Of a stretch of 64,000 bases of DNA, positions 44,153 to 53,352 are shown one piece after another; the stretch's first letter is position 1, and each line of letters starts with the position of its first letter. Source of the DNA: DASXVU01 sp963732855 (GTDB lineage: Archaea > Thermoplasmatota > Thermoplasmata > Methanomassiliicoccales > UBA472); contig CAVTBB010000003.1 of the NCBI GenBank assembly GCA_963732855.1, positions 496,001-560,000 of the forward strand, in the 5' to 3' direction. Under the pieces are notes generated by a model. That model was not told where the DNA came from, ran no database searches, and saw only the letters and a program-made list of their open reading frames with translations. Made by a program: the position numbers and the translations under genes.

Positions 44153-44842
44153 ATGGGCCCCCCTACTGATATTCTCGCAACTATCTTGTGGAACATCGGT
44201 TTTTCATTATGCCATCAAATCCCCGAAAGGTCATTTTTCATCAATGGATGGCAATTGCCGTTCTGCGCCCGCGACACAGGAACGTTCTTGGGGTTCTTGG
44301 TGGTGATATCGTTCTTCCTGGTCCAACGAAGATATAGAAGGGTAAAGCTTCCTGACAAAGCCATATTGGCGCTCTCTGTTGTCGGACTTGGACTTTACGC
44401 TTTTGACGGAATAAGCTCATATCTGGGAGTCCGCTCCACCACCAACGACCTCCGACTCTTGTCTGGTTTGGCATTTGGAAGTGGAATGACCTTCCTTTTC
44501 TCTTCAGTCTCATCGATATTGTTTTTCAAAGGAGAAGAACAACGACATGTTTTCGAATACCGTGACATTCTTGTGATATATTCCATAATCGGGATAGTGT
44601 GCTTGCCCCTGTTCCTGGATATGGGTGCGCCTTTCTACTATCTAATGTCAATTCTGATTGTTATCGGATACCTGGTCATGATATTCTTCCTTCTCGGCCT
44701 AGTGGTGGCAGCACTTACCAGATGGTGCCTATGCGAACCTGGACCGGCACTGAAATTGATATTGCTGACAATGACCCTCGAATCATTATTCATCGTGATC
44801 CTATGGTTCGGCCATGACCTCGTAAGGTACATGGCCTTATGA
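44153..44842 (+). CDS. DUF2085 family membrane protein
   Basis: This 229-residue polytopic protein has the DUF2085 signature: FSLCHQIPERSFFINGWQLPFCARDTG with the conserved CHQ and CARDTG cysteines, followed by several hydrophobic helices. Members are uncharacterised; the conserved Cys/His residues in the first loop suggest metal or cofactor binding, which is inference. A second pair of cysteines sits in TRWCLCEPG near the C-terminus. The ICMT-like gene follows 35 bases later. Confidence 0.8.
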   Translation: MGPPTDILATILWNIGFSLCHQIPERSFFINGWQLPFCARDTGTFLGFLVVISFFLVQRRYRRVKLPDKAILALSVVGLGLYAFDGISSYLGVRSTTNDLRLLSGLAFGSGMTFLFSSVSSILFFKGEEQRHVFEYRDILVIYSIIGIVCLPLFLDMGAPFYYLMSILIVIGYLVMIFFLLGLVVAALTRWCLCEPGPALKLILLTMTLESLFIVILWFGHDLVRYMAL

Positions 44843-44877
44843 TAAGGCCAAAATCATATTAAAATCGCGGCCGATAC

Positions 44878-45519
44878 ATGAACATGGCACTGTCCAGGGA
44901 AGAGATAAAGATTGACCGAGATATTGATGGGGCATTGTCGGTCGCCTTTCTTTGCCTGGCGGGGATGTCTGTATACAGTTTCGTCAACCACCATGACCTT
45001 ATGATCAAATTGGAGATATTGTCTTCCGTTCCTCTTAACCTCCTAGCGGCCTTTTCATTCTGGACCAGAAACCTCCCAAAGGAGTCGGCATCCCGCGGAG
45101 AATTGGTCATTCCAGCGATATCTTTTCTTTTGCCATTTGCTGTAACTAACAATGTGATTTTCCTCCCAAGTGCATACGGGACGATGTATGGGCTCGTAAT
45201 CGGCATTCCAGGAATCTTCCTCAGCATATTCTCATTCCTGTATCTCAGAAAGTCGTTCGCGATCATGCCAGCTGTTAGAAATTTGATAGACACGGGGCCA
45301 TATCGATATGTTAGGCACCCACTCTATCTGGGGGAATTCGTCTACCTCATCGGAATGATGATGCTGGCATTCAATGCGTATTCCTTGTTATTGCTCCTGG
45401 CAACCCTGATCTTTTTATTGATGAGGATTAGAACCGAAGAACGTAAGCTATCAAAACATCCTGAGTATGTCCAATATATGATGGGGGTCAAGTATCGACT
45501 GCTCCCGGGTATTTTCTAA
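44878..45519 (+). CDS. Isoprenylcysteine carboxyl methyltransferase-like membrane protein
   Basis: This 213-residue membrane protein has about five hydrophobic segments and the ICMT/PEMT C-terminal signature GPYRYVRHPLYLGEF (SAM-binding), with the downstream RTEERKLSKH-EYVQYM pattern (glutamate pair). Archaeal members presumably methylate a lipid or small isoprenoid compound rather than prenylated protein; the substrate is unknown. ATGs at 44878 and 44884 are both possible. A CATATTAAAATC stretch lies just upstream. Confidence 0.83.
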   Translation: MNMALSREEIKIDRDIDGALSVAFLCLAGMSVYSFVNHHDLMIKLEILSSVPLNLLAAFSFWTRNLPKESASRGELVIPAISFLLPFAVTNNVIFLPSAYGTMYGLVIGIPGIFLSIFSFLYLRKSFAIMPAVRNLIDTGPYRYVRHPLYLGEFVYLIGMMMLAFNAYSLLLLLATLIFLLMRIRTEERKLSKHPEYVQYMMGVKYRLLPGIF

Positions 45520-45589
45520 TACAAATGAGAGTTACCATTCCACCGATAGCCATTTATCCAGTATCGCCATTCGAAGGGACATGGCGGCC

Positions 45590-46840
45590 ATGACCTTCGC
45601 GGAGAAGGTGCTTACCCGGGCAAGTGGAAGAACGGTCGTTCCTGGCGACATAGTCAACGCCAAGATTGACTTGGCGATGTCCCACGAGAATGCTGCGCTG
45701 GTCCTGCGCTCCTTTCATGATATCGGGGCAGAACACGTCTGGGACCGAGACAAGATCGTACTCCTTTTCGACCATCGTATTCCGGCGAACACCACGAAGG
45801 CGGCCGAGGGCCACAAAGTTGTCAGAGAATTCGTGAAGAAGGAGAAGATCCCTAACTTCTACGATCTCCGGGAAGGCATATGCCATCAGGTCCTGCCGGA
45901 GAAAGGACATGTGATGCCTGGCATGCTCATCGTCGGTTCTGACTCACATACCACCACGTACGGGGCGTTCGGAGCGTTCTCTACCGGGATTGGGGCTACA
46001 GAAATGGCCTCAGTGTGGGCGACCGGGGAATTGTGGCTCAAAGTTCCGCAGACGATGAGGCTCAAGCTGAACGGCGTGTTGCACAAGGCGGTGGAGCCCA
46101 AGGACGTAATCTTATTCCTGATCGGCCAGATCAGGGCCGATGGGGCGGACTACATGTCGGTGGAGTTCACCGGTCCAGTCGTCGATAAGATGTCCATATC
46201 CGGTCGGATGGTGCTCTCGAACATGAGCATGGAAATGGGGGCCAAGAACGGTGTCTGTTTCCCAGACAAGAAGACCATGGACTATCTTGAGCCGCGGGTG
46301 AAACGCGCCATGTACCCGGTCGTCTCGGACAAGGAGGCACACGTGGCCGATGAGAGCGATTATAATCTGACCGACCTAGAACCGCAGGTCGCCTGCCCCC
46401 ACCAGGTGGACAATGTCAAACCAGTGTCCGAAGTTGCCGGGAAGACGATAGACCAGGCCGTTATCGGCTCGTGCACCAACGGCAGGCTTGAGGACCTAAT
46501 GGCGGCGGAGGCGGTGCTTCGCGGCAGAAAGGTGAGCGATTCGGTCAGGCTGATCATTGTGCCAGCTTCCCGCGAGGTCTACCTGGATGCGGCGGACAAG
46601 GGAATACTGTCATCATTGGTGCGCTCAGGTGCGATCATCACCAATCCTGGCTGCGGTCCGTGCCTAGGGGCGCATCAGGGTATTCTGGCACCCGGAGAGA
46701 GATGCATATCTACCACTAACCGTAACTTCCAGGGAAGGATGGGCAGTCCTGATTCCGAGGTCTACCTAGCCTCACCGGCGACCGTGGCCGCGAGCGCGTT
46801 GGTAGGCAAGATCGCCGACCCCAGGGAGGTGGGACGATGA
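45590..46840 (+). CDS. leuC: 3-isopropylmalate/homoaconitate dehydratase large subunit
   Basis: This aconitase-superfamily large subunit (416 residues) carries the [4Fe-4S] ligands in VIGSCTNGRLEDL and NPGCGPCLGAHQG, and the substrate loop SDSHTTTYGAFGAF. It works with the adjacent small subunit in leucine synthesis (isopropylmalate isomerase) or, in methanogens, as the homoaconitase of coenzyme B synthesis. Sequence alone does not decide here. MTFAEKVL at 45590 is the usual N-terminus; an ATG nine bases upstream is in frame. The stop overlaps the small-subunit start (ATGA). Confidence 0.92.
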   Translation: MTFAEKVLTRASGRTVVPGDIVNAKIDLAMSHENAALVLRSFHDIGAEHVWDRDKIVLLFDHRIPANTTKAAEGHKVVREFVKKEKIPNFYDLREGICHQVLPEKGHVMPGMLIVGSDSHTTTYGAFGAFSTGIGATEMASVWATGELWLKVPQTMRLKLNGVLHKAVEPKDVILFLIGQIRADGADYMSVEFTGPVVDKMSISGRMVLSNMSMEMGAKNGVCFPDKKTMDYLEPRVKRAMYPVVSDKEAHVADESDYNLTDLEPQVACPHQVDNVKPVSEVAGKTIDQAVIGSCTNGRLEDLMAAEAVLRGRKVSDSVRLIIVPASREVYLDAADKGILSSLVRSGAIITNPGCGPCLGAHQGILAPGERCISTTNRNFQGRMGSPDSEVYLASPATVAASALVGKIADPREVGR

Positions 46841-47325
46841 GGGGGAAGGTGTGGAGATACGGCGATCACGTCAACACCGACCTGATCATTCCTGGTCGAT
46901 ACCTAGACGATTACGACCCAAAGAACTTGGCCAAACATGCCATGGAGGACATAGATCCCGGATTCGCCAAGAAGGTGGCATTTGGGGACATCATCGTCGC
47001 CGGGCGCAACTTCGGGTGCGGCTCCAGCCGGGAGCAGGCCCCGGTAGCGCTCAAGGGGGCCGGTGTCGCCGCGGTCATAGCCAGCAGCTTCGCTCGGATA
47101 TTCTACCGGAACGCCATCAATGTCGGGCTGCCATTGATAGAATGCCCCCAGGCGTTCGAGGAGTTCAAGACCGGGGATGTGGCTCTGATCAACATCGACA
47201 AGGGAATAATCGTGAACGAGACGACCGGGAAGAGCATACGTTTCGAACCGATGCCGGAATTCTTGCGGGGCATACTAAAGAGCGGCGGATTAGTTCGCTA
47301 CACGAAGGATAACCTGCGCAAGTGA
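46837..47325 (+). CDS. leuD: 3-isopropylmalate/homoaconitate dehydratase small subunit
   Basis: This 162-residue swivel-domain subunit has HVNTDLIIPGRYLDDYDP and the conserved GRNFGCGSSREQAP loop. In related enzymes the residues after YL in the loop following PGR help decide substrate (YLRT- or YLVY-like loops in Methanocaldococcus); here the loop reads YLDDYDP, so I make no call between isopropylmalate and homoaconitate. It is coupled to the large subunit by a 4-base overlap. Confidence 0.92.
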   Translation: MRGKVWRYGDHVNTDLIIPGRYLDDYDPKNLAKHAMEDIDPGFAKKVAFGDIIVAGRNFGCGSSREQAPVALKGAGVAAVIASSFARIFYRNAINVGLPLIECPQAFEEFKTGDVALINIDKGIIVNETTGKSIRFEPMPEFLRGILKSGGLVRYTKDNLRK

Positions 47326-47447
47326 TAGGGAACGTTCTTGTACATGTTCTTCTTTAGATGCATTCGTTAAGGGAGCCCTAGCGTCCGGTGGAAAAGCGTG
47401 AAAATCTGCGCTGGCCTACAGGCTAACGATGCTTACAACGATAAATA

Positions 47448-47457
47448 AATTTATAAG
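47448..47457 (+). promoter_or_regulatory. TATA-like box for rpoK
   Basis: AATTTATAAG lies ~45 nt before the rpoK ATG. The predicted leader contains GGTGAT just ahead of the start codon. It probably drives rpoK-rpsB, possibly through to the MEMO gene. Confidence 0.6.
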
Positions 47458-47497
47458 CATCTCGCTAATATGGGGGTACTCCCTGCATGGTGATTTC

Positions 47498-47671
47498 ATG
47501 AAATATACTAGATTCGAGAAGGCGCGCATTATCGGTGCAAGAGCACTGCAGGTCTCTCTGGGTGCGCCAGTCCTTCTGGAAATCCCTGAAAAGATGATCG
47601 ATCCCATCCAGATCGCGATGTTGGAGTTCGAGAAGGGAGTTATCCCTATTACAGTCAAACGAGACACATGA
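47498..47671 (+). CDS. rpoK: DNA-directed RNA polymerase subunit K
   Basis: RpoK is the archaeal counterpart of Rpb6/omega. The 57-residue protein has the signature KYTRFEKARIIGARALQVS followed by GAPVLLEIP. The frame opens earlier (47429), but the ATG at 47498 gives the family N-terminus and is preceded by GGTGAT. rpsB starts 9 bases after its stop; clustering of rpoK with ribosomal protein S2 and MEMO is conserved in euryarchaea. Confidence 0.95.
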   Translation: MKYTRFEKARIIGARALQVSLGAPVLLEIPEKMIDPIQIAMLEFEKGVIPITVKRDT

Positions 47672-47680
47672 GGTTATAAA

Positions 47681-48292
47681 ATGAGCGAAGAAGCGAAAAC
47701 GGATCTTCTCGTACCAGAGGATGTATACCTTACTTCCGGCGTGCACATCGGAACTCAGCAGAAGAGCGCCGACATGAAGGAGTTCATATTCAAGGTCAGG
47801 TCCGACGGCCTGTATGTCCTCGATGTCAAGCAGACGGACAACAGGATCAGGGCAGTGGCATCATTCCTGGCCCGATACAAGCCCGACCGGATCCTCGTGG
47901 TCTCGGCGCGTCAGTATGGACAAAAGCCGGTTAGGATGTTCTCCAAGACCATTGGTGCCATGTCCTTCGCGGACAGGCTTATCCCCGGATCACTCACCAA
48001 CCCTAGGCTCGAGAAGTTCATCGAGCCCGAGGTCATCGTCGTCACTGACCCTGCTGCGGATCAGCAGGCAGTCGCAGAGGCGCTCAACATCGGAATCCCG
48101 ATCGTGGCCCTGTGCGACGCCAACAACGAGACGAGGAACGTCGATCTGGTAATCCCGACGAACAACAAGGGACGCCGTGCTTTGGCCTGCGTCTACTGGC
48201 TGCTCACCAGGGAAGTTCTCAAATCCCGCGGCGCACTGACCAGGGACGAGGACTACAAGCTGACCATCGACGACTTCGAAGCTTCACTGTAA
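47681..48292 (+). CDS. rpsB: 30S ribosomal protein S2
   Basis: This 203-residue archaeal S2 has YLTSGVHIGTQQKSADMKEF at the N-terminus, DVKQTDNRIRAVASFLARY, IVALCDANNETRNVDLVIPTNNKGRR and the family C-terminus. Start AGGTT lies upstream at good spacing. It is part of the rpoK-rpsB-MEMO cluster. Confidence 0.96.
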   Translation: MSEEAKTDLLVPEDVYLTSGVHIGTQQKSADMKEFIFKVRSDGLYVLDVKQTDNRIRAVASFLARYKPDRILVVSARQYGQKPVRMFSKTIGAMSFADRLIPGSLTNPRLEKFIEPEVIVVTDPAADQQAVAEALNIGIPIVALCDANNETRNVDLVIPTNNKGRRALACVYWLLTREVLKSRGALTRDEDYKLTIDDFEASL

Positions 48293-48346
48293 GCTTGTGG
48301 TCGATGCGCAAATCTCAATAAACCCCTTCCTTCTATTCTATTCACT

Positions 48347-49162
48347 ATGGTCAGATATCCCGCGGTCGCTGGACAGTTCTATGCCGGTAAGGAAGCGTCA
48401 TTGCGCCGTGAGGTCGAGGCATGCTACAATTCACCTATAGGGCCAGGGCATCTGCCGAAGCTTGAATCAGGACCTCGGAATATCGTCGGCGCTGTCGTCC
48501 CGCACGCAGGCCTGGTCTACTCAGGACCCGTTGCGGCGCACGTCTATGCGGCGTTAGCCCATGACGGCTTCCCCGATACATTCGTGATCCTCGGGCCCAA
48601 TCACAACGGCATCGGAGCCGGCGTGGCCACCACCGATGAGGATTTCGAGACCCCGTTCGGTGTCGTTAGCACAGACGAGGACATCGTTTCCAAATTGAAG
48701 GGTGTGGTGGAGAACGACCCGATTTCCCACCGCTTCGAACATTCCATCGAGGTTCAGCTTCCTTTCCTTCAGTACATCAAAAGGGACATCAAGATCGTCC
48801 CCATCTCGATGGGCTTCCAGGACTACGAGACAGCAGTGGAAGCGGCAAAGGCCATAAAGAAGGCTATAACTGGCCGGGATGTCTGTATCATCGCATCAAC
48901 GGATTTCTCTCACTACATACCGCCGGAGAAAGCTCGCCAGCTAGATACTAAGGTCATCGACAAGATACTTGCCCTCGATCCGAAAGGAGTGTACAACACG
49001 GTCACGTCAAATGATATCACGATGTGTGGTTACGGGCCGGTCATGACCATGCTGCTCTCCTGCGGGGGCAAGCAGGCCAAGTTACTGAAGTATGCCAACT
49101 CCGGGGACGTCCACCCGATGGAAACTGTCGTAGGTTACGCTGGCATAATCGTTACAAAGTGA
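48347..49162 (+). CDS. MEMO1 family protein (AmmeMemoRadiSam system protein B)
   Basis: This 271-residue member of the MEMO family has the LigB-like fold and putative metal ligands in VVPHAGLVYSGPVAAHVYAAL, LGPNHNGIG, HSIEVQLPFLQ and STDFSHYIPP. In many genomes MEMO is linked with AMMECR1 and a radical SAM enzyme; neither partner is in this window, while the archaeal association with rpsB is retained. The reaction is still unknown. Confidence 0.9.
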   Translation: MVRYPAVAGQFYAGKEASLRREVEACYNSPIGPGHLPKLESGPRNIVGAVVPHAGLVYSGPVAAHVYAALAHDGFPDTFVILGPNHNGIGAGVATTDEDFETPFGVVSTDEDIVSKLKGVVENDPISHRFEHSIEVQLPFLQYIKRDIKIVPISMGFQDYETAVEAAKAIKKAITGRDVCIIASTDFSHYIPPEKARQLDTKVIDKILALDPKGVYNTVTSNDITMCGYGPVMTMLLSCGGKQAKLLKYANSGDVHPMETVVGYAGIIVTK

Positions 49163-49249
49163 CCCGAATTATCGTACGCCGTCAATCTGAGAGCATGTAA
49201 GATATATCGGGGAACGATTAAACTAGACTCTTAGAGAGGGGATTTTAAG

Positions 49250-50140
49250 ATGGATGAGGTAAAGGTCTGCCCATTCTGCGGCAGTACGATTCAGGCTGAC
49301 GCAATCTGGTGCGCTTATTGTGGGCAGGTCGTTTCCGGTCCTGACAAGAACAATCCATCTCAGTTCGGACCCGTTGAGGTCGCTTTTGGCGCCCGCTCTC
49401 CTCATGTTGCGGACCCCAAGGAGTGGCTCGCCGCATCCTTGGACCAGCGTCGGAAAACCGACAAGATGATCGAACCGCATTGGCTCTTCATGCCGTTGGT
49501 CGGAACAACGATCGTCATGATTGGCATCCTGATAATGTTCTTCGGTCTGTTTGGCAAGGAGCGCGTTATCGAAATAGGGGTCATTATCTACCTTTTTGGG
49601 GTCGTTGTCACGGGCGGGATATTGGCCCAGCTAAACTTCCGCATGCTGGAAAGGCAGGACAGTCATGCAAGGCGGGAGCGGGTCCTTCGTGACGGCGTGC
49701 TTGCATACATGAGGGAGCAGTCGATCTCCAAGAACTTGCTCCAGGTGATCAAACCGCAGTTGAGCGTCATCGAGAACCTGAATGCCGAGTCCAGGTCGAT
49801 CGAGAAAGACATGCCGACCTTGAAATGGACATGCCTCTCTTACGTGCCGATACTGCAGCTCTTTGTGATGATGAGAATGACTCGATTCAACTACGAGCAT
49901 GATCGGCGATGGACGGTATTCATGCAGCAGGTGCAGTCGGGTGGGGCGCCGATCGGCTTCAGGCCTACCCTGCCTTCATGGAGGGCGTCGGTGCCCAAGC
50001 CGGTATCGATATACCTGGTGATCAGTTTTGTATTTTTGCCGTTCATCACGTTCTGGTACACAGACCTGATCAAAGATTTTGAGGAGCACTTCAAGCTGCA
50101 ATGGCAGTTCGAGGATCAAATCGTCGCTGAGATGAAGTGA
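49250..50140 (+). CDS. Zinc-ribbon protein with four membrane helices
   Basis: The 296-residue protein has an N-terminal zinc ribbon (CPFCGSTIQADAIWCAYCG), two helices at ~90-130 (LFMPLVGTTIVMIGILIMFF; GVIIYLFGVVVTGGILAQL), a ~90-residue helical cytoplasmic-like region, and two more hydrophobic stretches near the C-terminus (YVPILQLFVMM; VSIYLVISFVFLPFITFW). No family recognised. It stands alone between MEMO and the convergent RPA partner gene. AGAGAGGGGAT is the upstream ribosome-binding region. Confidence 0.72.
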   Translation: MDEVKVCPFCGSTIQADAIWCAYCGQVVSGPDKNNPSQFGPVEVAFGARSPHVADPKEWLAASLDQRRKTDKMIEPHWLFMPLVGTTIVMIGILIMFFGLFGKERVIEIGVIIYLFGVVVTGGILAQLNFRMLERQDSHARRERVLRDGVLAYMREQSISKNLLQVIKPQLSVIENLNAESRSIEKDMPTLKWTCLSYVPILQLFVMMRMTRFNYEHDRRWTVFMQQVQSGGAPIGFRPTLPSWRASVPKPVSIYLVISFVFLPFITFWYTDLIKDFEEHFKLQWQFEDQIVAEMK

Positions 50141-50174
50141 AAAGGGTAAGAGATTAGGAAATGGTTTCCCGGGC

Positions 50175-51080
50175 TCAGATGACCTTCATCTTGCCTAACA
50201 CCGGTTCGTAGACCAGACCCTTGTCGAGGAGCGAATTTGAGATCTCATCCAGCTCTTCCCGTTCGATGCCCGATTTCTTCGCCTCGGCCACGATGTCGTC
50301 CCAGGGAGCGCCTTTGCCGCCCTTGTCCAACTGTTCGACCAGCGCCAGGACTACCTTTTCCTTGTCTTCCTGGGTCTGCTGCGCCTCCGGGTCTGTTATG
50401 ACCTCATCGTCGATCTCCTCTGGCGCCTCACTATCCATGTCAGGCACGTCCATCCCGGTGTGGTGCTCCGGCATCAGGAACTTAAGCGCGTCCACAACCA
50501 TGTTGCGGTAGTTCGTGAGGTCCACCTCGCCATAGGTCTCGATGCTCTTGACCACGCCCTCGGCCAGCGCCTGCCCGTAGCCTAGCTTGATCAATTCATC
50601 TACGGACGGGGTGGACATCTTCTTCGCTTCCTCCATCGCCGATATCCGGCGGAGCGTGGCCTTACAGGTCTCCATGACCCAGTAGTCCCGTAGAGCGATA
50701 TCGACCACGGTGATCTTCTCAGGCCGGATGGAGACGTACATGGTGCCTTCCTCTGGCGAGTATGTCCTAATCTTTCCTACGACCGCCACGAACTTCGGTG
50801 GCTGGATCTTCGACAGCGCCATCGTCGCTTCGGGCTGGTACTGACCAGACGAAAGGTAGAACGTTCCGGTCGGGTCTGATATCCGGGCACGCCAGAAGGG
50901 CTCGTTCGAGCCGATATTCTCGATATCCGTCAGAACACCGACCACGAACACCCGGTTCATCATGGCGCCCAGTGGCGAGACGACGTACGAGGGCATCTTC
51001 TCCCCCTCGCCCTTGATCTCAACCCGGGACGAGCTGAACTCGCCGGCAAAGACCCTCCAGGCCACTTCCCGGTTCTTCAC
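50175..51080 (-). CDS. RPA-associated OB-fold protein (COG3390)
   Basis: The 301-residue protein is the usual partner of archaeal RPA. It has an N-terminal OB-like region (NRVFVVGVLTDIENIG, FYLSSGQYQPEAT, FVAVVGKIRTY), then a long acidic linker and a C-terminal winged-helix-like domain (VLALVEQLDKGGKGAPWDDIVAEAKKSGI). Archaeal COG3390 proteins form complexes with RPA in single-stranded DNA binding. It starts inside the stop codon of the RPA gene (ATGA) and is co-translated. Confidence 0.87.
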   Translation of the reverse strand: MKNREVAWRVFAGEFSSSRVEIKGEGEKMPSYVVSPLGAMMNRVFVVGVLTDIENIGSNEPFWRARISDPTGTFYLSSGQYQPEATMALSKIQPPKFVAVVGKIRTYSPEEGTMYVSIRPEKITVVDIALRDYWVMETCKATLRRISAMEEAKKMSTPSVDELIKLGYGQALAEGVVKSIETYGEVDLTNYRNMVVDALKFLMPEHHTGMDVPDMDSEAPEEIDDEVITDPEAQQTQEDKEKVVLALVEQLDKGGKGAPWDDIVAEAKKSGIEREELDEISNSLLDKGLVYEPVLGKMKVI

Positions 51081-52414
51081 TGGAATCCCTCCTGTTCGAC
51101 GAGGAGATGAGTAGCCTCTTCCTTCACGTCGATGGGGACGATCTTGGCATCGTTCACTATCATCATCAGGCCAAACTCGTCGCTCATGACGTTGCCTCGG
51201 ACGAGGATCGGTTTCGCGAACAGCTTCTCGTCCATGTGCTCCTTGATGACCTCCATGTTCATGGCCTCACGCGCCTCGCGCATGCTCGCTTCCAGTGTGG
51301 TATCCATCAGTGACTCGGTGATGCCGCGTCCAATGACCGCGGTGATGGCTGCCGTTCCATCATCGATGACCGCCTTGATCCTCAGGTCCGGGATGCCCTC
51401 CACCTTTCCATGGATGCGGCAAGCGCCCTTTTGGACCACCCGCTTGCACTGCGGGCAACGGAAGATGAGCCCGCTCCCTTCCTTGACGTCCACGATGGTG
51501 CCCTCTACTAGCACATCGGTCGCCCCGCCCACATGCTCGATGTCCTCGAGGGTCCGCTTCTTCGGTCGGGACGCCTCCACTTCTGGCATCGCGTCATCCT
51601 TCAGCCTCAGGACCGAGGACCGTTCCCCGAAGTTCAATTTGGGTACTCCCCTCCAGCCCTTCACATAGGCCCGGCTGATCGTGACCACTTCGTTCGGTTT
51701 CAGTCCGAAGTCATGCCAGGCAGAATACTGAACCTTGCCCGTCTCATCGGCCAGCATGCCCGAGTAGACGATTTTCTTAGCGCCGCTGGCCTCGACCTCC
51801 TTGCTCTCCACCGATAGTATCTTCCCGGTGACGGTGACATTGTTCATTCCGTCCTGCAGGCTGGCTACCTTGATCATCTCGCCGCCGGCCGAAACCGCTG
51901 TCTGCACGACGGCAGAATCGACAATAACCTCGTCTGCTCCGCGTATCTCCACCGAAGCTCGGTTGCCCAGGTTTACCTGGACCTTCCCACCGAACTCTTT
52001 CGTGTAGGCGTTATGAAGCACGAACACGTCACCAGGCTTGAGCGACACCCGCTCCATGTCCCATAACGTGTACGGCACCGCTCCGGTTTCATCGGCCAGC
52101 ATTCCGTAGACGATCTGTTTCTTGCCATTGTCCGTTTCCACTTCCTTGGGGATGGCGGACATGACCTTGACCAGTAGGTCGACGCTTCCTTCCGAAGGTC
52201 CTAGCTCTGCCACCTTCTTGCGCACACCGCCCCTGGACAGGGCGTTCGGGTCTCCCCCGAAGTTCTTCACGATGCTGCGCTTCGCCGTCTCCATCGATAC
52301 CCGGTAGACCTTGAGATAGGTCTCCATCTCTTCCGCGATCTTCGACTCCTCTACCTTGTTTCCAAGCACCCGGGCTACTTCTTTGACGTGGGGTGCGATA
52401 TCTTCGTTTTCCAT
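51077..52414 (-). CDS. rpa: Replication protein A (single-stranded DNA-binding protein)
   Basis: This 445-residue archaeal RPA has at least three OB folds, recognised by repeated patterns (VYGMLADETGAVPYTLWD, then VYSGMLADETGKVQYSAWHD) and a C-terminal zinc finger CPQCKRVVQKGACRIHGKV, a CxxC...CxxH type typical of Euryarchaeal RPA. It protects single-stranded DNA in replication and repair. It is the first gene of a two-gene operon with the COG3390 partner. Confidence 0.92.
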   Translation of the reverse strand: MENEDIAPHVKEVARVLGNKVEESKIAEEMETYLKVYRVSMETAKRSIVKNFGGDPNALSRGGVRKKVAELGPSEGSVDLLVKVMSAIPKEVETDNGKKQIVYGMLADETGAVPYTLWDMERVSLKPGDVFVLHNAYTKEFGGKVQVNLGNRASVEIRGADEVIVDSAVVQTAVSAGGEMIKVASLQDGMNNVTVTGKILSVESKEVEASGAKKIVYSGMLADETGKVQYSAWHDFGLKPNEVVTISRAYVKGWRGVPKLNFGERSSVLRLKDDAMPEVEASRPKKRTLEDIEHVGGATDVLVEGTIVDVKEGSGLIFRCPQCKRVVQKGACRIHGKVEGIPDLRIKAVIDDGTAAITAVIGRGITESLMDTTLEASMREAREAMNMEVIKEHMDEKLFAKPILVRGNVMSDEFGLMMIVNDAKIVPIDVKEEATHLLVEQEGFQ

Positions 52415-52591
52415 AGAATACCTCCATTTACGGACAGTACCGAACTATTCCGGTACCCCGACATTGCGTTTTCCCTTAATTGCATTATTCATCGGCGCGC
52501 TGAAAGTGCCGAAACCTAAAATCAGAAGAAATGAGCGTCCAGCGCTCCGACGGAGCTTGGATGGATAAGAAAAGTGGTTTACGAGGGACGC

Positions 52592-53203
52592 TCACTCGGT
52601 GAACGTCTCGCCCTTCTCGTACTTTTCCTTGAGGTGGTTGACGAGTATCTCGCGGTTGTTTCGCAGATGGGATTCGAACCATGCCACCACGACATCGCCC
52701 AGGGACTCATGCATCCTTTCCATGTCAAAGTCTGAAAGTGGTGCGTCGTAGATCACGAACTGGCCAAAGATCCTCTTCCAGCCGTTGTACTTGTAGTAAT
52801 GCTCACCTTCACAGTACACGAAGACCATGCGCACGTGCGGTGTCGAGTCGACGCTGTAATACCAGACCTTGATGGAATCTCCCATCCGGCCCTGGTTTTG
52901 GGTCATGTCCACAATCTGCATTGCCCCAACGGCCTCGAGGTCGAACGCCGGGTTGAACTTCCAGACGTCGGGGAACTTGTCCTGCTCGAATTTGGCGAAC
53001 TCGCTGTAGGATGGCTCCATGTTCAGCTGGACGTTGATCTTGCCGAACCGGTTGACGATGTTCCAGAAATCCTGGATAAGCGCCTTGTTGATGTTCGTCT
53101 TCTGATAGGTTATCTCCTCGCGGTCCTTGGAGATGGCCTCTGTCTTCCTCTGTAGTTCGGCATCTAGTTGTGCGAACCATTCGTCCTTATCAGCAGGCGC
53201 CAT
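52592..53203 (-). CDS. Conserved-looking soluble protein of unknown function
   Basis: The 203-residue protein starts with a helical, coiled-coil-prone segment (AQLDAELQRKTEAISKDREEI), then a mixed alpha/beta domain rich in aromatic residues (DKFPDVWKFNPAFDLEA, EHYYKYNGWKRIFGQF). It ends in a helix (WFESHLRNNREILVNHLKEKY). No catalytic motif, signal or membrane span is seen. Codon use is like the neighbours. I do not recognise the family. Confidence 0.68.
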   Translation of the reverse strand: MAPADKDEWFAQLDAELQRKTEAISKDREEITYQKTNINKALIQDFWNIVNRFGKINVQLNMEPSYSEFAKFEQDKFPDVWKFNPAFDLEAVGAMQIVDMTQNQGRMGDSIKVWYYSVDSTPHVRMVFVYCEGEHYYKYNGWKRIFGQFVIYDAPLSDFDMERMHESLGDVVVAWFESHLRNNREILVNHLKEKYEKGETFTE

Positions 53204-53352
53204 AAGTGAATCCCTGAGACCGATAATTACCCTACCATGATAAAAAGATATCTCCGTCCGTTGAAATCTGGATGGTCTTCGAGAGCGTAGCTGGGTGGAT
53301 TATTATTCCGCATTCGGACACAAAGGTTTTTTAACGCATATCCATGTCATGC